From CAYRAV01 sp964422365 (GTDB lineage: Bacteria; Bacillota; Clostridia; Lachnospirales; Lachnospiraceae), in NCBI GenBank assembly GCA_964422365.1, contig CAYRAV010000009.1, positions 10,185 to 74,184 of the forward strand: a stretch of 64,000 nt of DNA. The letters run 5' to 3'. The notes beneath the pieces were generated by a model. It searched no databases and was not told the DNA's origin. It saw nothing but the letters and a program-made list of their open reading frames with translations. The position numbers were made by a program, and so were the translations under genes. This document shows, piece after piece, positions 7,922-16,853 of the stretch; position 1 is the first letter of the stretch, and the number at the start of each line of letters is the position of its first letter.

Positions 7922-8499
7922 AATTTTGCATCAAGGTGGTGCAAAATTGTTGGAATTTATGTTTTTGTGGGAAAAGGGATTCACGAGCAGTGTTAGTGCT
8001 ACAGAAAAATGTCCGTATTTCCGCGATTTTGTGGGGATATGTTCTAATTTGGTATTCATGTTGAGACGTTGCTCTGCTGACGAGAAAAGTCCAGTAAATT
8101 AAAGGTTTCTGCCGATTGAGGGAAAAATGGATGTGTGTTTCAGTTTCCGCAGAAATGGCAATAGGGAAACTGATTTACCTAGGGGGATAGGGATTGAAGA
8201 AAGGGAGATATACAGTTTGGCGAAAGGATATTTTTTCGCAAAAGTGAGTGTATCTGCGGAATGCCTGCAGAAGTTCTGGGAGGATGCTGTTTTCCATGCA
8301 GGAGATGCAGGACGGGATGAACTGAGTGGGATGCATATTACTATATGGCATGGAATATTTTAATGGTAATCAATTCATTAAAAATTCACAAAGGTGTGTT
8401 AAACTTAACCATGTGGTTTTCAGCACACTTATAGAAGCTGCGAATGGAAGCCCGCATTATAAGATAATCCAAATATGGAGGTTAGAGAGGTATTGTGAA
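7922..8499 (+). other. gene-free junk or decayed sequence
   Basis: Two short open frames cross this stretch (7836-8102 and 8127-8363), but neither has a ribosome site or recognisable motif, and the sequence does not read like a protein in any one frame. Composition shifts from AT-rich to more balanced toward 8280. It lies between a nuclease fragment and a lipoprotein gene of different composition, so it probably holds decayed gene pieces. I see no RNA gene or repeat here. Confidence 0.4.
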
Positions 8500-9597
8500 A
8501 TGAAAAAAGTAAGAAAACTGCCCTGCATGGTTATAAGCGTGTTTTTGGCAATGTCACTGGTGGCTTGTGGGAATGCCGCACAGGATAAAGCGGAGGATGT
8601 TTCCGAAATAGAAACGCCCCTGGAAAGCGCAGATGCCAGACCAGGCAATTCTGAACCCCGTGAAAATGGGGAGCAGCAGGACCGCGGCGGTTTTAATGGC
8701 GGCACGGAGGACAGGATGCAGGGAGGAAACGGCGGTGGCCGTGGAGGTAATGCCAGAGGGATGGCAATTGAAAATGATCCCGAAATCCAGGAGGTGCTGG
8801 ATGCGAATGCCGGTAAATTTGAACAGTTTACATTTGAGGATGAGGAAACGGGCGTGGCCTTGGAATACAGCCTGTATATTCCGAAAAACTATGACAGTTC
8901 TGGGCAATATCCGCTTATCATGTTTATCCCGGATGCTACCAGTTCCGGGAAAAGTGCCAGGCAGCTTGTGGAACAGTACTATGGTGCGGCTGTCTGGGTA
9001 ACGGAAGAAGAGCAGCAGAAACATCCGGCTTTTGTTATGGTTCCGGCTTTCACGGAAACGGTTGTGGATGATAACTGGAATGTTTCCGGGCAGGTTGAGA
9101 CGGCAGTCCGCCTGATTTCCAGCCTCCAGTCCACATACAGCATTGATTCCAGCCGGATTTATACCACTGGCCAGTCTATGGGCTGCATGACGTCCCTTTA
9201 CCTGAACAGTAAATATCCTGATTTATTTGCGGCAAGCATGTATGTATCAGGGCAGTGGGACGTGTCTGTCTTGAAAGGGATGGAAGGGCAGAAATTTTTC
9301 TACATTACGGCAGGCGGTGACGAAAAAGCGTCCGGCGGGCAGGATGAGGTTATGGCAATGTTTGACGCAGACGGCGTTTCGTACAGTTATGGGACATGGA
9401 GTGCACAGGACAGTGAGGAAGAACAGTCGGCGGCAACAGGGCGGCTTGTAAGCCTTGGATTTGATGCGAACATGGTACGTTTTGAAACCGGGACTGTGTT
9501 TAAAGAAGGGAAAACCGGGATGGAGCATATGGCATCCTTTAATTACGGGTACAGGCTGGACGCTGTCAGAGACTGGCTCTTCGAGCAGACAAAATGA
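8500..9597 (+). CDS. esterase-like secreted lipoprotein (alpha/beta hydrolase)
   Basis: 365 residues. A lipoprotein signal peptide ends in the lipobox LVACGN (Cys at about 24). A low-complexity Gly/Asn/Arg/Asp-rich linker follows (about 45-90). The hydrolase domain starts at EEETGVALEYSLYIPKNYDS-type sequence; the nucleophile elbow is TTGQSMGCMTSLYL with Ser in GxSxG, and a late His occurs in GMEHMASF. This resembles the PHB-depolymerase/feruloyl-esterase-like fold. Substrate is unknown. ATG8500 follows AGAGAGG; upstream in-frame codons lack a ribosome site and precede the signal peptide. GC content and codon choice (GGC, CGG, CCG) are clearly richer than the neighbours, which points to transfer from another organism. 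Confidence 0.75.
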   Translation: MKKVRKLPCMVISVFLAMSLVACGNAAQDKAEDVSEIETPLESADARPGNSEPRENGEQQDRGGFNGGTEDRMQGGNGGGRGGNARGMAIENDPEIQEVLDANAGKFEQFTFEDEETGVALEYSLYIPKNYDSSGQYPLIMFIPDATSSGKSARQLVEQYYGAAVWVTEEEQQKHPAFVMVPAFTETVVDDNWNVSGQVETAVRLISSLQSTYSIDSSRIYTTGQSMGCMTSLYLNSKYPDLFAASMYVSGQWDVSVLKGMEGQKFFYITAGGDEKASGGQDEVMAMFDADGVSYSYGTWSAQDSEEEQSAATGRLVSLGFDANMVRFETGTVFKEGKTGMEHMASFNYGYRLDAVRDWLFEQTK

Positions 9598-9652
9598 TTT
9601 ATAAATATTCTGTTTTACAGCATGTTTTTAGTTTTATGCATATCAGATACTT

Positions 9653-9679
9653 GAAAGCATCGCTTCGGTGGTGCTTTTC
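9653..9679 (+). terminator. probable terminator after the lipoprotein gene
   Basis: A hairpin with stem AAAGCA(TC)/(GG)TGCTTT and a tight GCTTCG-type loop is followed by a short run of pyrimidines (TTTTCC). It lies about 55 bp after the stop at 9597. The U tract is short, so strength is uncertain. Confidence 0.45.
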
Positions 9680-9773
9680 CTAAAGTTAGTGCATATGGTT
9701 CGCAGCCACCATCTCCAGACGTTTTGTTTTTATAATTTTCACTTAATTTTTACTCTTTATTCACATACGGATA

Positions 9774-9804
9774 TTGACTCCTATGTTACGTCATAGTTTA
9801 TAAT
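9774..9804 (+). promoter_or_regulatory. MerR-type promoter with 19-bp spacer and operator
   Basis: TTGACT (9774-9779) and TATAAT (9799-9804) are separated by 19 bp, the over-long spacer typical of MerR-controlled promoters. The spacer contains the inverted repeat CTATG-TTACGT-CATAG (9781-9796), the expected binding site of the MerR dimer. The MerR gene begins 27 bp downstream behind AGGAGG. Because that MerR is truncated, the promoter may now simply serve the DUF6602 gene that follows. Confidence 0.85.
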
Positions 9805-9830
9805 GGGATTAACACGAGGAGGTAGAAAAC

Positions 9831-10046
9831 ATGATGACAGTAAATGAAGTGAGCAAATTGACAGGAGTGAGTATAGGCACCCTGCAATATTATGACAAAA
9901 TCGGACTTTTGCATCTTGCAAAATATACTGAGTCGGGCTACAGACTGTATGACGATACGGCACTGGAAAAGCTGCAGCAGATTTTATTGTTTCGTGAGTT
10001 GGAAATTCCGTTAAAGGAAGGAGTCGGAAATGATAAAAACAATTAA
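9831..10046 (+). pseudogene. truncated MerR-family regulator
   Basis: 71 residues. The first 63 are a textbook MerR winged helix: VNEVSKLTGVSIGTLQYYDK, IGLLHLAKYTESGYRLYDD and LEKLQQILLFRELEIPLKE. Normal members go on for at least another 40-180 residues (dimerisation helix and effector domain). Here the reading frame leaves the family after PLKE at about 10020 and stops within the next gene. It overlaps the DUF6602 start by 17 bp. A deletion or recombination joined the MerR start to a foreign gene. Without the dimerisation helix it probably cannot regulate. Confidence 0.8.
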
Positions 10047-11298
10047 TCATCTGCTTACAGAAATAAAAAACAAGGGGATAGAAGAAATCGAACCATTCTT
10101 AAAAATTGGACATAATCCCATGATTGGTGACATGTATGAAGGTTTAACTAAAAAAATAATTGAAAAGTCTTTGTTCGATGGAATGGACTTAAAGGTGGTA
10201 TCTGGCAAAATTGCAAATCAAGTTGATGGTCAATTAAGCAAACAGATTGATTGTATGATCGTGATTGGCGAAGGAACAGAGATTCCTTTTACCCAAGATT
10301 ATATTTATGACATTGCTCAGGTCATCATGGTTATTGAAGTAAAGAAAAATCTTTATAGTAAAGAATTGTCTGATGGATATGATAATCTTCGAAGTGTAAC
10401 AAATCTTCAGAAACCTACACGTGATTTGAAACTTGATTCTATAGAAGATGCTTTCAGGGCAATAAGCGGAAAACCATTACCCAATTTAGATAAGATAAAA
10501 AGTTTGGATATAAAAGATCAGATGCTATACCATTCCCTTGTAGTAGAAGCAGTATTACCATTGAGAGTGATTTTTGGATATGGCGGATTTAAGGATGAGC
10601 GTGCACTGAGAGATAAATTTGTGGAATATATAAATAGTAATATTCCAACAGGTTGTAATTGTGCTAAAGGATTTGGTGCCACATCTCTTCCTAATCTAAT
10701 CGTAGCCGGTGATTGTGCTCTTATAAAAACAAATGGGATGCCTTATAGTCTAACCATTAATGATATTGATGAATACTGTTGGATTGCATCATATAGAAGA
10801 AATCCGCTGATATTGTTTTTGGAGCTTCTTTGGACGAGGCTGACATATTTTTATGACTTAACTACGAGTATATTTGGTGATGAGTTGCAACAGGAAGCCC
10901 TTATACCTTTGCTCACAGCTACGGGTTCACAAAAAGGTTGGTTATATAGTGTAATACCATATTCTAATGAGAATATGAAAACCTTGGATAATGATACTGA
11001 ATGGTCGCCAACAGTTCTATCTGAAGCTGAAAATGTATTGATTAATATTCTTTGTAATAAGGAATATGTTGAAGTAAATGAACTTAAGGAAAATCTGCTG
11101 GAAACAGACGAAAGTGCTGAGGACATTATCAAGCATCTCTCAAATGAAAGGCTGATTTATGTTGACGATGCAAAAATAAAGCTTCTTACAAAAGAATGTA
11201 AATGTGTTATTGTTCCTAATATAGGATTTGTTGCAGCGGATGATCATGACGGAAGATTGATGCGGTGGGTGATAGAGCAGATGAAAAAAAGTGGTTGA
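10030..11298 (+). CDS. DUF6602-type protein, PD-(D/E)XK nuclease-like
   Basis: 422 residues. The N-terminal half carries GHNPMIGDMYEGLTKKIIEK, then SKQIDCMIVIGEGTEIPFT and AQVIMVIEVKKNLYSKEL. The spaced D...E-x-K (in QIDCMIV and IEVKK) is the catalytic pattern of PD-(D/E)XK nucleases, and the layout matches DUF6602 proteins as I know them. The C-terminal quarter looks like a winged helix. Target and role are unknown; many such proteins belong to defence or mobile DNA. AAGGAG lies seven bases before ATG10030, created at the junction with the truncated merR. It is probably expressed from the orphaned MerR promoter. Confidence 0.65.
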   Translation: MIKTINHLLTEIKNKGIEEIEPFLKIGHNPMIGDMYEGLTKKIIEKSLFDGMDLKVVSGKIANQVDGQLSKQIDCMIVIGEGTEIPFTQDYIYDIAQVIMVIEVKKNLYSKELSDGYDNLRSVTNLQKPTRDLKLDSIEDAFRAISGKPLPNLDKIKSLDIKDQMLYHSLVVEAVLPLRVIFGYGGFKDERALRDKFVEYINSNIPTGCNCAKGFGATSLPNLIVAGDCALIKTNGMPYSLTINDIDEYCWIASYRRNPLILFLELLWTRLTYFYDLTTSIFGDELQQEALIPLLTATGSQKGWLYSVIPYSNENMKTLDNDTEWSPTVLSEAENVLINILCNKEYVEVNELKENLLETDESAEDIIKHLSNERLIYVDDAKIKLLTKECKCVIVPNIGFVAADDHDGRLMRWVIEQMKKSG

Positions 11299-11370
11299 TC
11301 TTTATAAGTTGACATTTGTACTGAAAGGTATGGAGGATAGGATTGTGTCTGATGCAAAGAACAGGTATAA

Positions 11371-11436
11371 AAGCTTGATAATATCGATAAAAGGGCAGAA
11401 GCATACAAGCCCAAAGAGCGAGTGACATACAAGATG
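11371..11436 (+). pseudogene. stray fragment of an RlmD-type C-terminal extension
   Basis: The frame reads KLDNIDKRAEAYKPKERVTY then KM, which matches PLDNIAKRAKAYKPKERVTY in the tail of RlmD (nt about 5980-6050). The DNA is similar but not identical, so this is a diverged copy rather than a fresh duplication. Identity ends exactly where the sequence runs into the acetyltransferase gene. It marks a recombination junction in the island. Confidence 0.75.
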
Positions 11437-11457
11437 AAAGGGTTAGTGGGATTAATT

Positions 11458-11898
11458 ATGATTAGAGAAGTGAACAAACAAGACTTAAAAGAAATTTTGC
11501 AGTTATATCTGTTTCTTCATGAAAAAAGTGTGCCGGAAGATTCAGAACAGTTAAGGAAAACATGGGATAATATTGTAAATGATGATAATCATCATCTTAT
11601 TATTTGTGAAGTGGATAATAAAATTGTAGCTTCTTGTGTTTGTGTAATAATACCTAATCTCACAAGAAACGTTAGACCATATGCATTTGTTGAAAATGTG
11701 GTAACGCACAAGGACTATCGTAAGAAAGGTTATGCAACAGCATGTTTAAATTATGCAAAACAGATTGCAGAGAATAATAACTGCTATAAAATGATGCTGC
11801 TTACAGGTTCAAAGGAAGAGGCAACTTTAGAATTCTACCGGAACGCTGGATACAATAGTTCTGACAAGACGGCGTTTATCCAGTGGATAGATATGTAA
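11458..11898 (+). CDS. GNAT-family N-acetyltransferase
   Basis: 146 residues, a normal single GNAT domain. Visible motifs: DLKEILQLYLFLHE in the first helix, VDNKIVASCVCVI for the central strands, VENVVTHKDYRKKGYATACL as the acetyl-CoA motif (V-x-x-x-x-R-K-x-G-x-A), and ATLEFYRNAGYN at the end. It transfers an acetyl group from acetyl-CoA to an unknown small molecule or peptide. The frame extends upstream to GTG11422, but those codons belong to the RlmD-tail fragment, so ATG11458 is preferred although its ribosome site is weak. The next gene starts 19 bases on. Confidence 0.85.
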   Translation: MIREVNKQDLKEILQLYLFLHEKSVPEDSEQLRKTWDNIVNDDNHHLIICEVDNKIVASCVCVIIPNLTRNVRPYAFVENVVTHKDYRKKGYATACLNYAKQIAENNNCYKMMLLTGSKEEATLEFYRNAGYNSSDKTAFIQWIDM

Positions 11899-11917
11899 TG
11901 TGAATGGAGCAAAGATT

Positions 11918-12946
11918 ATGATATATGAATTAGCAGCTAAGCATGAATTACAAGAAATTTATAACATAGTTCAGTATACGATAAAAAGTATATACCCGAA
12001 ATATTACCCGGCAGAAGTGGTAGATTTTTTCTGTGAACATCATAGTGAAGAGGCAATATTGAGGGATATTGAAAATGGTTTTGTAAGTGTTCTTAAAGCG
12101 GATAATAAAATTATAGCAACAGGGTGTTTTTTTGATAATCATATTACAAGGGTGTATGTGCTGCCGGAATACCAGAAAAAAGGCTATGGAACATTTATTG
12201 TGAAAAATATGGAGGCGGAGATTGCTTTAAACTATGATAAAGCATATTTAGAGGCATCCTTGCCAGCAGCAGTTCTTTATGAAAAATTAGGATTTTGTAC
12301 AGTCAAGCATGAGAAGTATCTTGTGAAAAATGAGGTGGTACTTGCCTATGAAATAATGGAGAAGAAACTTTGTAAAGTTTCTACACACATTAGTGATGAT
12401 GAAAAAATGTTTATTCCTAAAATGAATTCTGAAAAAGCAGAAAACACAGATGCACTTTATATGTATTTGAATTGCTTACCTGATACAATGTATCATTATA
12501 AAAAGGCAGAATTAGAAGATATAGAAGAATTGGTGCAGACAAGAATTATTGTTCTTCGTGCAGCAAATAAACTTTCTAATAAAGAAGATATGTCTAAAGT
12601 TGAAAAGGAATCGTATGAGTATTATAAGCGTGCGTTGCAGACAGGAGAGCATATTGCATATCTGGTATATGATAATGGAAAATTTATTGGTGCAGGAGGT
12701 GTGAGTTTTTATCAGGTTATGCCCACTTATCATAATCCAAGTGGTAAAAAGGCTTATATTATGAATATGTATACTGCGCCGGAATATCGTAGACAGGGAA
12801 TTGCTTATCGTACGCTGGATTTACTTGTAAAGGATGCGAAGGAACAGGGGATTTTGCAAATTGCTTTGGAAGCAACGGATATGGGCCGCCCACTGTATGA
12901 GAAATATGGATTTACAAAAATGAAGGATGAAATGGAGTTGAATTAG
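11918..12946 (+). CDS. protein with two GNAT acetyltransferase domains
   Basis: 342 residues. Domain 1 (about 1-150) shows ITRVYVLPEYQKKGYGTFIV and AAVLYEKLGFCTVKHEKY. Domain 2 (about 195-342) shows AYIMNMYTAPEYRRQGIAYR and ATDMGRPLYEKYGFTKMKDE. Each contains its own acetyl-CoA loop (Q-K-K-G-Y-G and R-R-Q-G-I-A). Both halves may be active or one may only bind. ATG11918 follows AATGGAG; GTG11900 is in frame but lies against the preceding stop. The fused arrangement may have come from two adjacent genes. Substrates are unknown. Confidence 0.85.
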   Translation: MIYELAAKHELQEIYNIVQYTIKSIYPKYYPAEVVDFFCEHHSEEAILRDIENGFVSVLKADNKIIATGCFFDNHITRVYVLPEYQKKGYGTFIVKNMEAEIALNYDKAYLEASLPAAVLYEKLGFCTVKHEKYLVKNEVVLAYEIMEKKLCKVSTHISDDEKMFIPKMNSEKAENTDALYMYLNCLPDTMYHYKKAELEDIEELVQTRIIVLRAANKLSNKEDMSKVEKESYEYYKRALQTGEHIAYLVYDNGKFIGAGGVSFYQVMPTYHNPSGKKAYIMNMYTAPEYRRQGIAYRTLDLLVKDAKEQGILQIALEATDMGRPLYEKYGFTKMKDEMELN

Positions 12947-13203
12947 AAAAGGAAATAAAGAAGTATGCTATAAATGAAGAAAATAGAAAATTTCGTGTTT
13001 ACCGTAAAATTAACAAAGAGGGTGAAATGTGGTGTTTAAGAGTACAACAGGCAAAGGAAAAAATAAAGGAATATAGAATGTTACCTAAACCAGCCAATAT
13101 TTCACAAGAGCATATATTTGACAGATGTGTATGTAATGGCAATGTTGTAACATTTTATGAAAAATTTGGAAGGGTACTAATAAAGATTAATTTGGAAACG
13201 TAA
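12946..13203 (+). pseudogene. start-less ORF remnant, unknown family
   Basis: An open frame with no ATG, GTG or TTG near its beginning reads YAINEENRKFRVYRKINKEG, EMWCLRVQQAKEKIKEYRML and ends FYEKFGRVLIKINLET. It looks like genuine coding sequence that has lost its start; an internal ATG at 13028 could give 58 residues. I do not recognise it. It overlaps the end of the acetyltransferase gene by one base. Between it and endonuclease V lies a MITE-end-like sequence at 13235. Confidence 0.4.
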
Positions 13204-13234
13204 TTTATGCCATAAGCGTACTAAAATATTAATA

Positions 13235-13253
13235 CTAAAGCGTGTTTGAAAAT
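13235..13253 (+). repeat. diverged solo end of MITE family A
   Basis: CTAAAGCGTGTTTGAAAAT matches the family A terminus CTAGAGCGTGTTTGAAAATT with one internal change. No opposite end is visible within the next several hundred bases. It marks the right border of the damaged island, 76 bp before the endonuclease V gene. Confidence 0.45.
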
Positions 13254-13328
13254 GAAAAGCTGCACAAAAAATACCAGAATTACGAGAAAAGTATAATCGG
13301 GAAAAATTAAATAGGGAGACACTAAAGT

Positions 13329-14048
13329 ATGGAAGACCAATCGAATATGGAAAATTATTATATTCATAAACAAAATAAGTTACTATTACAGCTTGATTTA
13401 GAGAACCAAGTTGATACAGACAAGTTACATTTGATTGCTGGTGTTGATTTGGCGTATTGGAAAGAAAATGAGAGAGAATATGCGGTATGCTGTATTGTAG
13501 TTCTTAATTATCATACTAAAGTGGTAATTGAAAGAAAATATGATTATGATCAGATAGCAGTGCCTTATATTCCAGGATGTTTAGCATTTAGAGAGATTCC
13601 ATTGGTTATGAAAACAGTAAGAGAGTTGGAAGATGAACCAGATTTATATGTATTCGATGGAAATGGATATCTGCATCCAAGACACATGGGGCTTGCAACA
13701 CATGCAGGTATTTTATTAAATAAGCCAAGTATAGGTGTAGCAAAATCATATTTTAAAGTAGAAAATGTAGACTATACAGAACCAGAGAATGAGTGTTTTG
13801 CATATAAAGATATTGTTATTCATGATGAGGTATTTGGACGTGCACTACGAACACAGAAAAATGTCAAACCGATTTTTCTATCGGTTGGCAATAAGGTAGA
13901 TCTTCAAACGTCAATGGAAGTGATAAAAAATATGGTCAATAATGAAAGTCATATACCATTACCAACTAGATTGGCAGATCTAATGACACATGAAAAGCGA
14001 AGAGAATATCAGTGCAATAGTGGAATAATGGGAAAAGAAAAATTTTAG
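13329..14048 (+). CDS. nfi: endonuclease V
   Basis: 239 residues, normal for the family. Signature motifs are all present: LIAGVDLAYW (first metal aspartate), YIPGCLAFREIPL (the YxPxxLxFRE loop with the glutamate), VFDGNGYLHPRHMGLATHAG (second aspartate and the conserved HPRxxGxA) and PSIGVAKSYF. Endonuclease V nicks one base 3' of deoxyinosine in DNA or inosine in RNA. ATG13329 sits nine bases after AGGGAG. A strong bidirectional terminator follows directly. Confidence 0.95.
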   Translation: MEDQSNMENYYIHKQNKLLLQLDLENQVDTDKLHLIAGVDLAYWKENEREYAVCCIVVLNYHTKVVIERKYDYDQIAVPYIPGCLAFREIPLVMKTVRELEDEPDLYVFDGNGYLHPRHMGLATHAGILLNKPSIGVAKSYFKVENVDYTEPENECFAYKDIVIHDEVFGRALRTQKNVKPIFLSVGNKVDLQTSMEVIKNMVNNESHIPLPTRLADLMTHEKRREYQCNSGIMGKEKF

Positions 14049-14054
14049 AAGGAT

Positions 14055-14097
14055 GCAAAACACCCGCCAAAAAAGGTTTATTTGGCGGGTGTTTTGC
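14055..14097. terminator. bidirectional terminator between nfi and the 786-residue gene
   Basis: A perfect 17-bp stem, GCAAAACACCCGCCAAA paired with its complement at 14081-14097, encloses a nine-base loop. A/T-rich arms on both sides of the GC core allow it to work for the plus-strand nfi and the convergent minus-strand gene ending at 14127. Confidence 0.9.
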
Positions 14098-14126
14098 TAT
14101 GCCTGTCAGGCAAGTGAAACGTGTGA

Positions 14127-16487
14127 TTAATTGGTACGGGCAGCTTCAATGCTGCAATAATAACTTCCATCATTCGATACAGAATAATAAATATAACTTT
14201 TTCCAAAGTCAAAAGAGTCGGAATCACCTTTTTTTACTTTGTTCAGTTTTTTCTTTATCTTTTCAAAATCTTTATCAGAGAAATTTTCTTCCGTCAGAGC
14301 AAGAAGTTTTTTTATAATTTTGTATGTTTCTTTTTTTGTAGTGCCAGATATTGTAAACTCTGAAATTTCTTTGCTGTATGTATCATAATCTACAGAAAAA
14401 TACCTGTAGACGGAATCGGAAGAGTTGTTCCATTCTGTTGTGGTAGAAAAGAATGTACGGAAAGAATCAGGATTATCTAATACTCCACTTACAGAATTGT
14501 AACTTCTGGTTTTATTTTCTTTCCATTTTTTATCGGTTGCATCTGTTATAACTTTGTATAAATCTTTCTTCACATCTGTAAATAAAAGAGAAGAATAGCA
14601 GGGAACTACAGTAGAAGGTTCTCCGTTTGCCATTACCTGTTCATCTGTTACCTCATAAGAATAATAACCATTATCATCTATGTCCGCATTATCAGGTAAG
14701 TCTGCTTTTGTCTGCGGATTTTTGTTAATGGAAAAATCTTTGCTGGTATTGTTATCATTGTTATTTGTAGAATCAGGATTATTTGTTGGTTCAGGTATAT
14801 CAGTATTGTCTGGAATTGTATCATCAGAGCCGTCAATGATATCATCAATAATAGGTAAGCTGGAACCGTCTCCCAAAATTTCATTTATTTTATTTTTAAC
14901 TTTTTCTATATATTCCTGATTTGCATTTTTTATATAGTTTTCCATGTCTTCAGAATTGTCTATATTGTAAATTTTATCCGCATCTGGGAATGTAAAATCT
15001 TGAAATTCTTCTTCTGTTAAGTTGATTTCCAAAGACCCTGCATTTGTACCAAATGCAAGTGTTTCAAATAATAATTTTTGTTCTTTCTCAGTTCCGGTTG
15101 CGGTTAATTTAAGGCTTACACTTGGAACTTGTGTGATGCTTAGGTTGAAGTTTCCATTAAAAAAGCCGGTTTTATTTGATGTTTGTGTCACATTATCATA
15201 AGAGATAACAGCACTGTAGTTGGAAGCACCGCCACCGCCTAGTTCAGCAGTGATCTCACCATTAAATACACCTTTTTCGTTTATATTTTTACCTTTCAAT
15301 ATAATACTTGTAACATTGTCAGAAGTCTGGGAGTATTCAAAATTAGTTGTATTTTTTTCTTTTACGCTATGGTAAGATACAATAACAGGGTTTTTACCAG
15401 GTGATTCTATGGTAAATTCCCGGCCAGTGATTTTTCCATTGTTGTCTATCCATACTGTCATAAGGATTTGGCCTTCATCAGAATCATCTATTTCCTCTGC
15501 TTCAGCAATGGCATTTTCCATTGAGGTATTGTATTCTTCTTCTGTACATACCCCTAATCTGAGCAGTTCATTTTTTAAGTCACTATCATTTTTTGCTGTA
15601 TTTGCAACTTCCTTTATAATATTTTTCATTTCCTTTGAAGTAATTGCTGTAATAATCTTTGTGTTTTTGACAGTAACACCGTTTGCATTAACCTCTGAAT
15701 TTTTTTCTAATTCAACAATACTAATATTTTCTGTGATAATATTGCCATAGCGGGAAAGAAGTGTTTCTAACAATTTCTCAGAAGTTGGTTCTTCTAAGAA
15801 CTTAGATTTCACAAGCTGTGCTTTTGTTGTGGCATCATCTGCATCATCCATTTCCGGCTGTATTTGAGCTATCGTTTCAGCAGGGTTCATGTACAAGTAA
15901 TATTCACTCATTTCAGGAATCTGCAAATAGGAAGAAATTAAATTTTCCTTTGAAAGATCCATCAGCAAATTAAGACTGCCAAGAGATTCCTCTGAAAGCA
16001 ATAACTCTCCCCAAATTTTTTCTTTTTTACTTTCCGGGTCTGAAGAAACGGTAGTTTTTAATTCGACTGGAAAAAGTTCAGACAGACCCAATGTAGAAAG
16101 AAAGTTGTCATTTAGTAAAACTTTCACATTTGCAGATACTGTTTTAGGAGAAGTAGTTTTATTTTTAATTTTGTCAATCTGTTTTCCATAAGCAGAAGAA
16201 ATAGAATGAATAGCAGCATCTATGGACTTTTTCTCTACCTTTGAATAATAGTCTTTTGGACTCAAGACTGTAAGATAGATTTGATTAGAAATCGATGGTA
16301 CACATGCAAATGCAGTAATGCTTCCAGCAAGAAGAACTGCCACAATTGCTAATACAAGGAATAGAATCTTTGGTTTCCTTGAAGGTTTTTCTGGTTGAGG
16401 GGGTGCATAGTGGGAAGAATTCGTGTAAAATTCTCCAGAACCTGAAGAGTTGTTGAAGTCTTCATTATCATTGTTAAAATTTGTCAT
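14127..16487 (-). CDS. large membrane-anchored extracytoplasmic protein, unknown function
   Basis: 786 residues. A short polar cytoplasmic tail rich in Asn, Ser and Pro (1-38) is followed by one membrane segment (about 40-62, ILFLVLAIVAVLLAGSITAF). Everything after is outside the cell. The outer part mixes helix-rich and beta-rich sequence, with a Asp/Asn/Pro/Thr-rich linker (about 555-600) and a final alpha/beta domain of about 180 residues. The length and design recall Lachnospiraceae proteins of the DUF6583 type, but I cannot verify this. A TCTCCTTT sequence in the plus strand just before the start gives an AAAGGAGA ribosome site. It ends facing nfi across a shared terminator. Confidence 0.75.
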   Translation of the reverse strand: MTNFNNDNEDFNNSSGSGEFYTNSSHYAPPQPEKPSRKPKILFLVLAIVAVLLAGSITAFACVPSISNQIYLTVLSPKDYYSKVEKKSIDAAIHSISSAYGKQIDKIKNKTTSPKTVSANVKVLLNDNFLSTLGLSELFPVELKTTVSSDPESKKEKIWGELLLSEESLGSLNLLMDLSKENLISSYLQIPEMSEYYLYMNPAETIAQIQPEMDDADDATTKAQLVKSKFLEEPTSEKLLETLLSRYGNIITENISIVELEKNSEVNANGVTVKNTKIITAITSKEMKNIIKEVANTAKNDSDLKNELLRLGVCTEEEYNTSMENAIAEAEEIDDSDEGQILMTVWIDNNGKITGREFTIESPGKNPVIVSYHSVKEKNTTNFEYSQTSDNVTSIILKGKNINEKGVFNGEITAELGGGGASNYSAVISYDNVTQTSNKTGFFNGNFNLSITQVPSVSLKLTATGTEKEQKLLFETLAFGTNAGSLEINLTEEEFQDFTFPDADKIYNIDNSEDMENYIKNANQEYIEKVKNKINEILGDGSSLPIIDDIIDGSDDTIPDNTDIPEPTNNPDSTNNNDNNTSKDFSINKNPQTKADLPDNADIDDNGYYSYEVTDEQVMANGEPSTVVPCYSSLLFTDVKKDLYKVITDATDKKWKENKTRSYNSVSGVLDNPDSFRTFFSTTTEWNNSSDSVYRYFSVDYDTYSKEISEFTISGTTKKETYKIIKKLLALTEENFSDKDFEKIKKKLNKVKKGDSDSFDFGKSYIYYSVSNDGSYYCSIEAARTN

Positions 16488-16853
16488 CTTTCATATTCTC
16501 CTTTAAAATAATTTGGCTGGGGTTTCTATTCATAGCTAGTAATACAATGAAAAAAATCATTATATGTCAAAACTATATCATAGAGTGAAATCAATTGTCA
16601 ATACATAGAATAACTTGCCAAATTGTTCATAACTTTTTGATTGTAAATTATGGAAGATAACAAAGTTGAAAATACTTTTTTACAGTCTCAGTTACCACAA
16701 CGGATGTGTTTCGCACTGAAAGGTAAGGGGATGGATGGCATAGCGGAACTGCGAAAAAATTTGTGTGGATATTAAGTACAATAAATGTTATGATGTAATT
16801 ATTCAGAACTGTGGTTTTGAATAGTTATGAAAATGAAAGGACAGATGGAACAA
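16488..16853. other. intergenic region between divergent genes
   Basis: No gene fits here. The left part must contain the leftward promoter for the 786-residue gene, the right part the rightward promoter for the radical SAM gene; TGTTATGAT at about 16786 is a candidate rightward -10. The two starts upstream of 16854 (16827 and 16833) have no ribosome site. I see no repeat or riboswitch-like structure. Confidence 0.4.

Noticed and set aside
11422..11457. Upstream start (GTG) for the acetyltransferase
   Set aside because: These codons belong to the RlmD-tail fragment; the GNAT domain starts at ATG11458.
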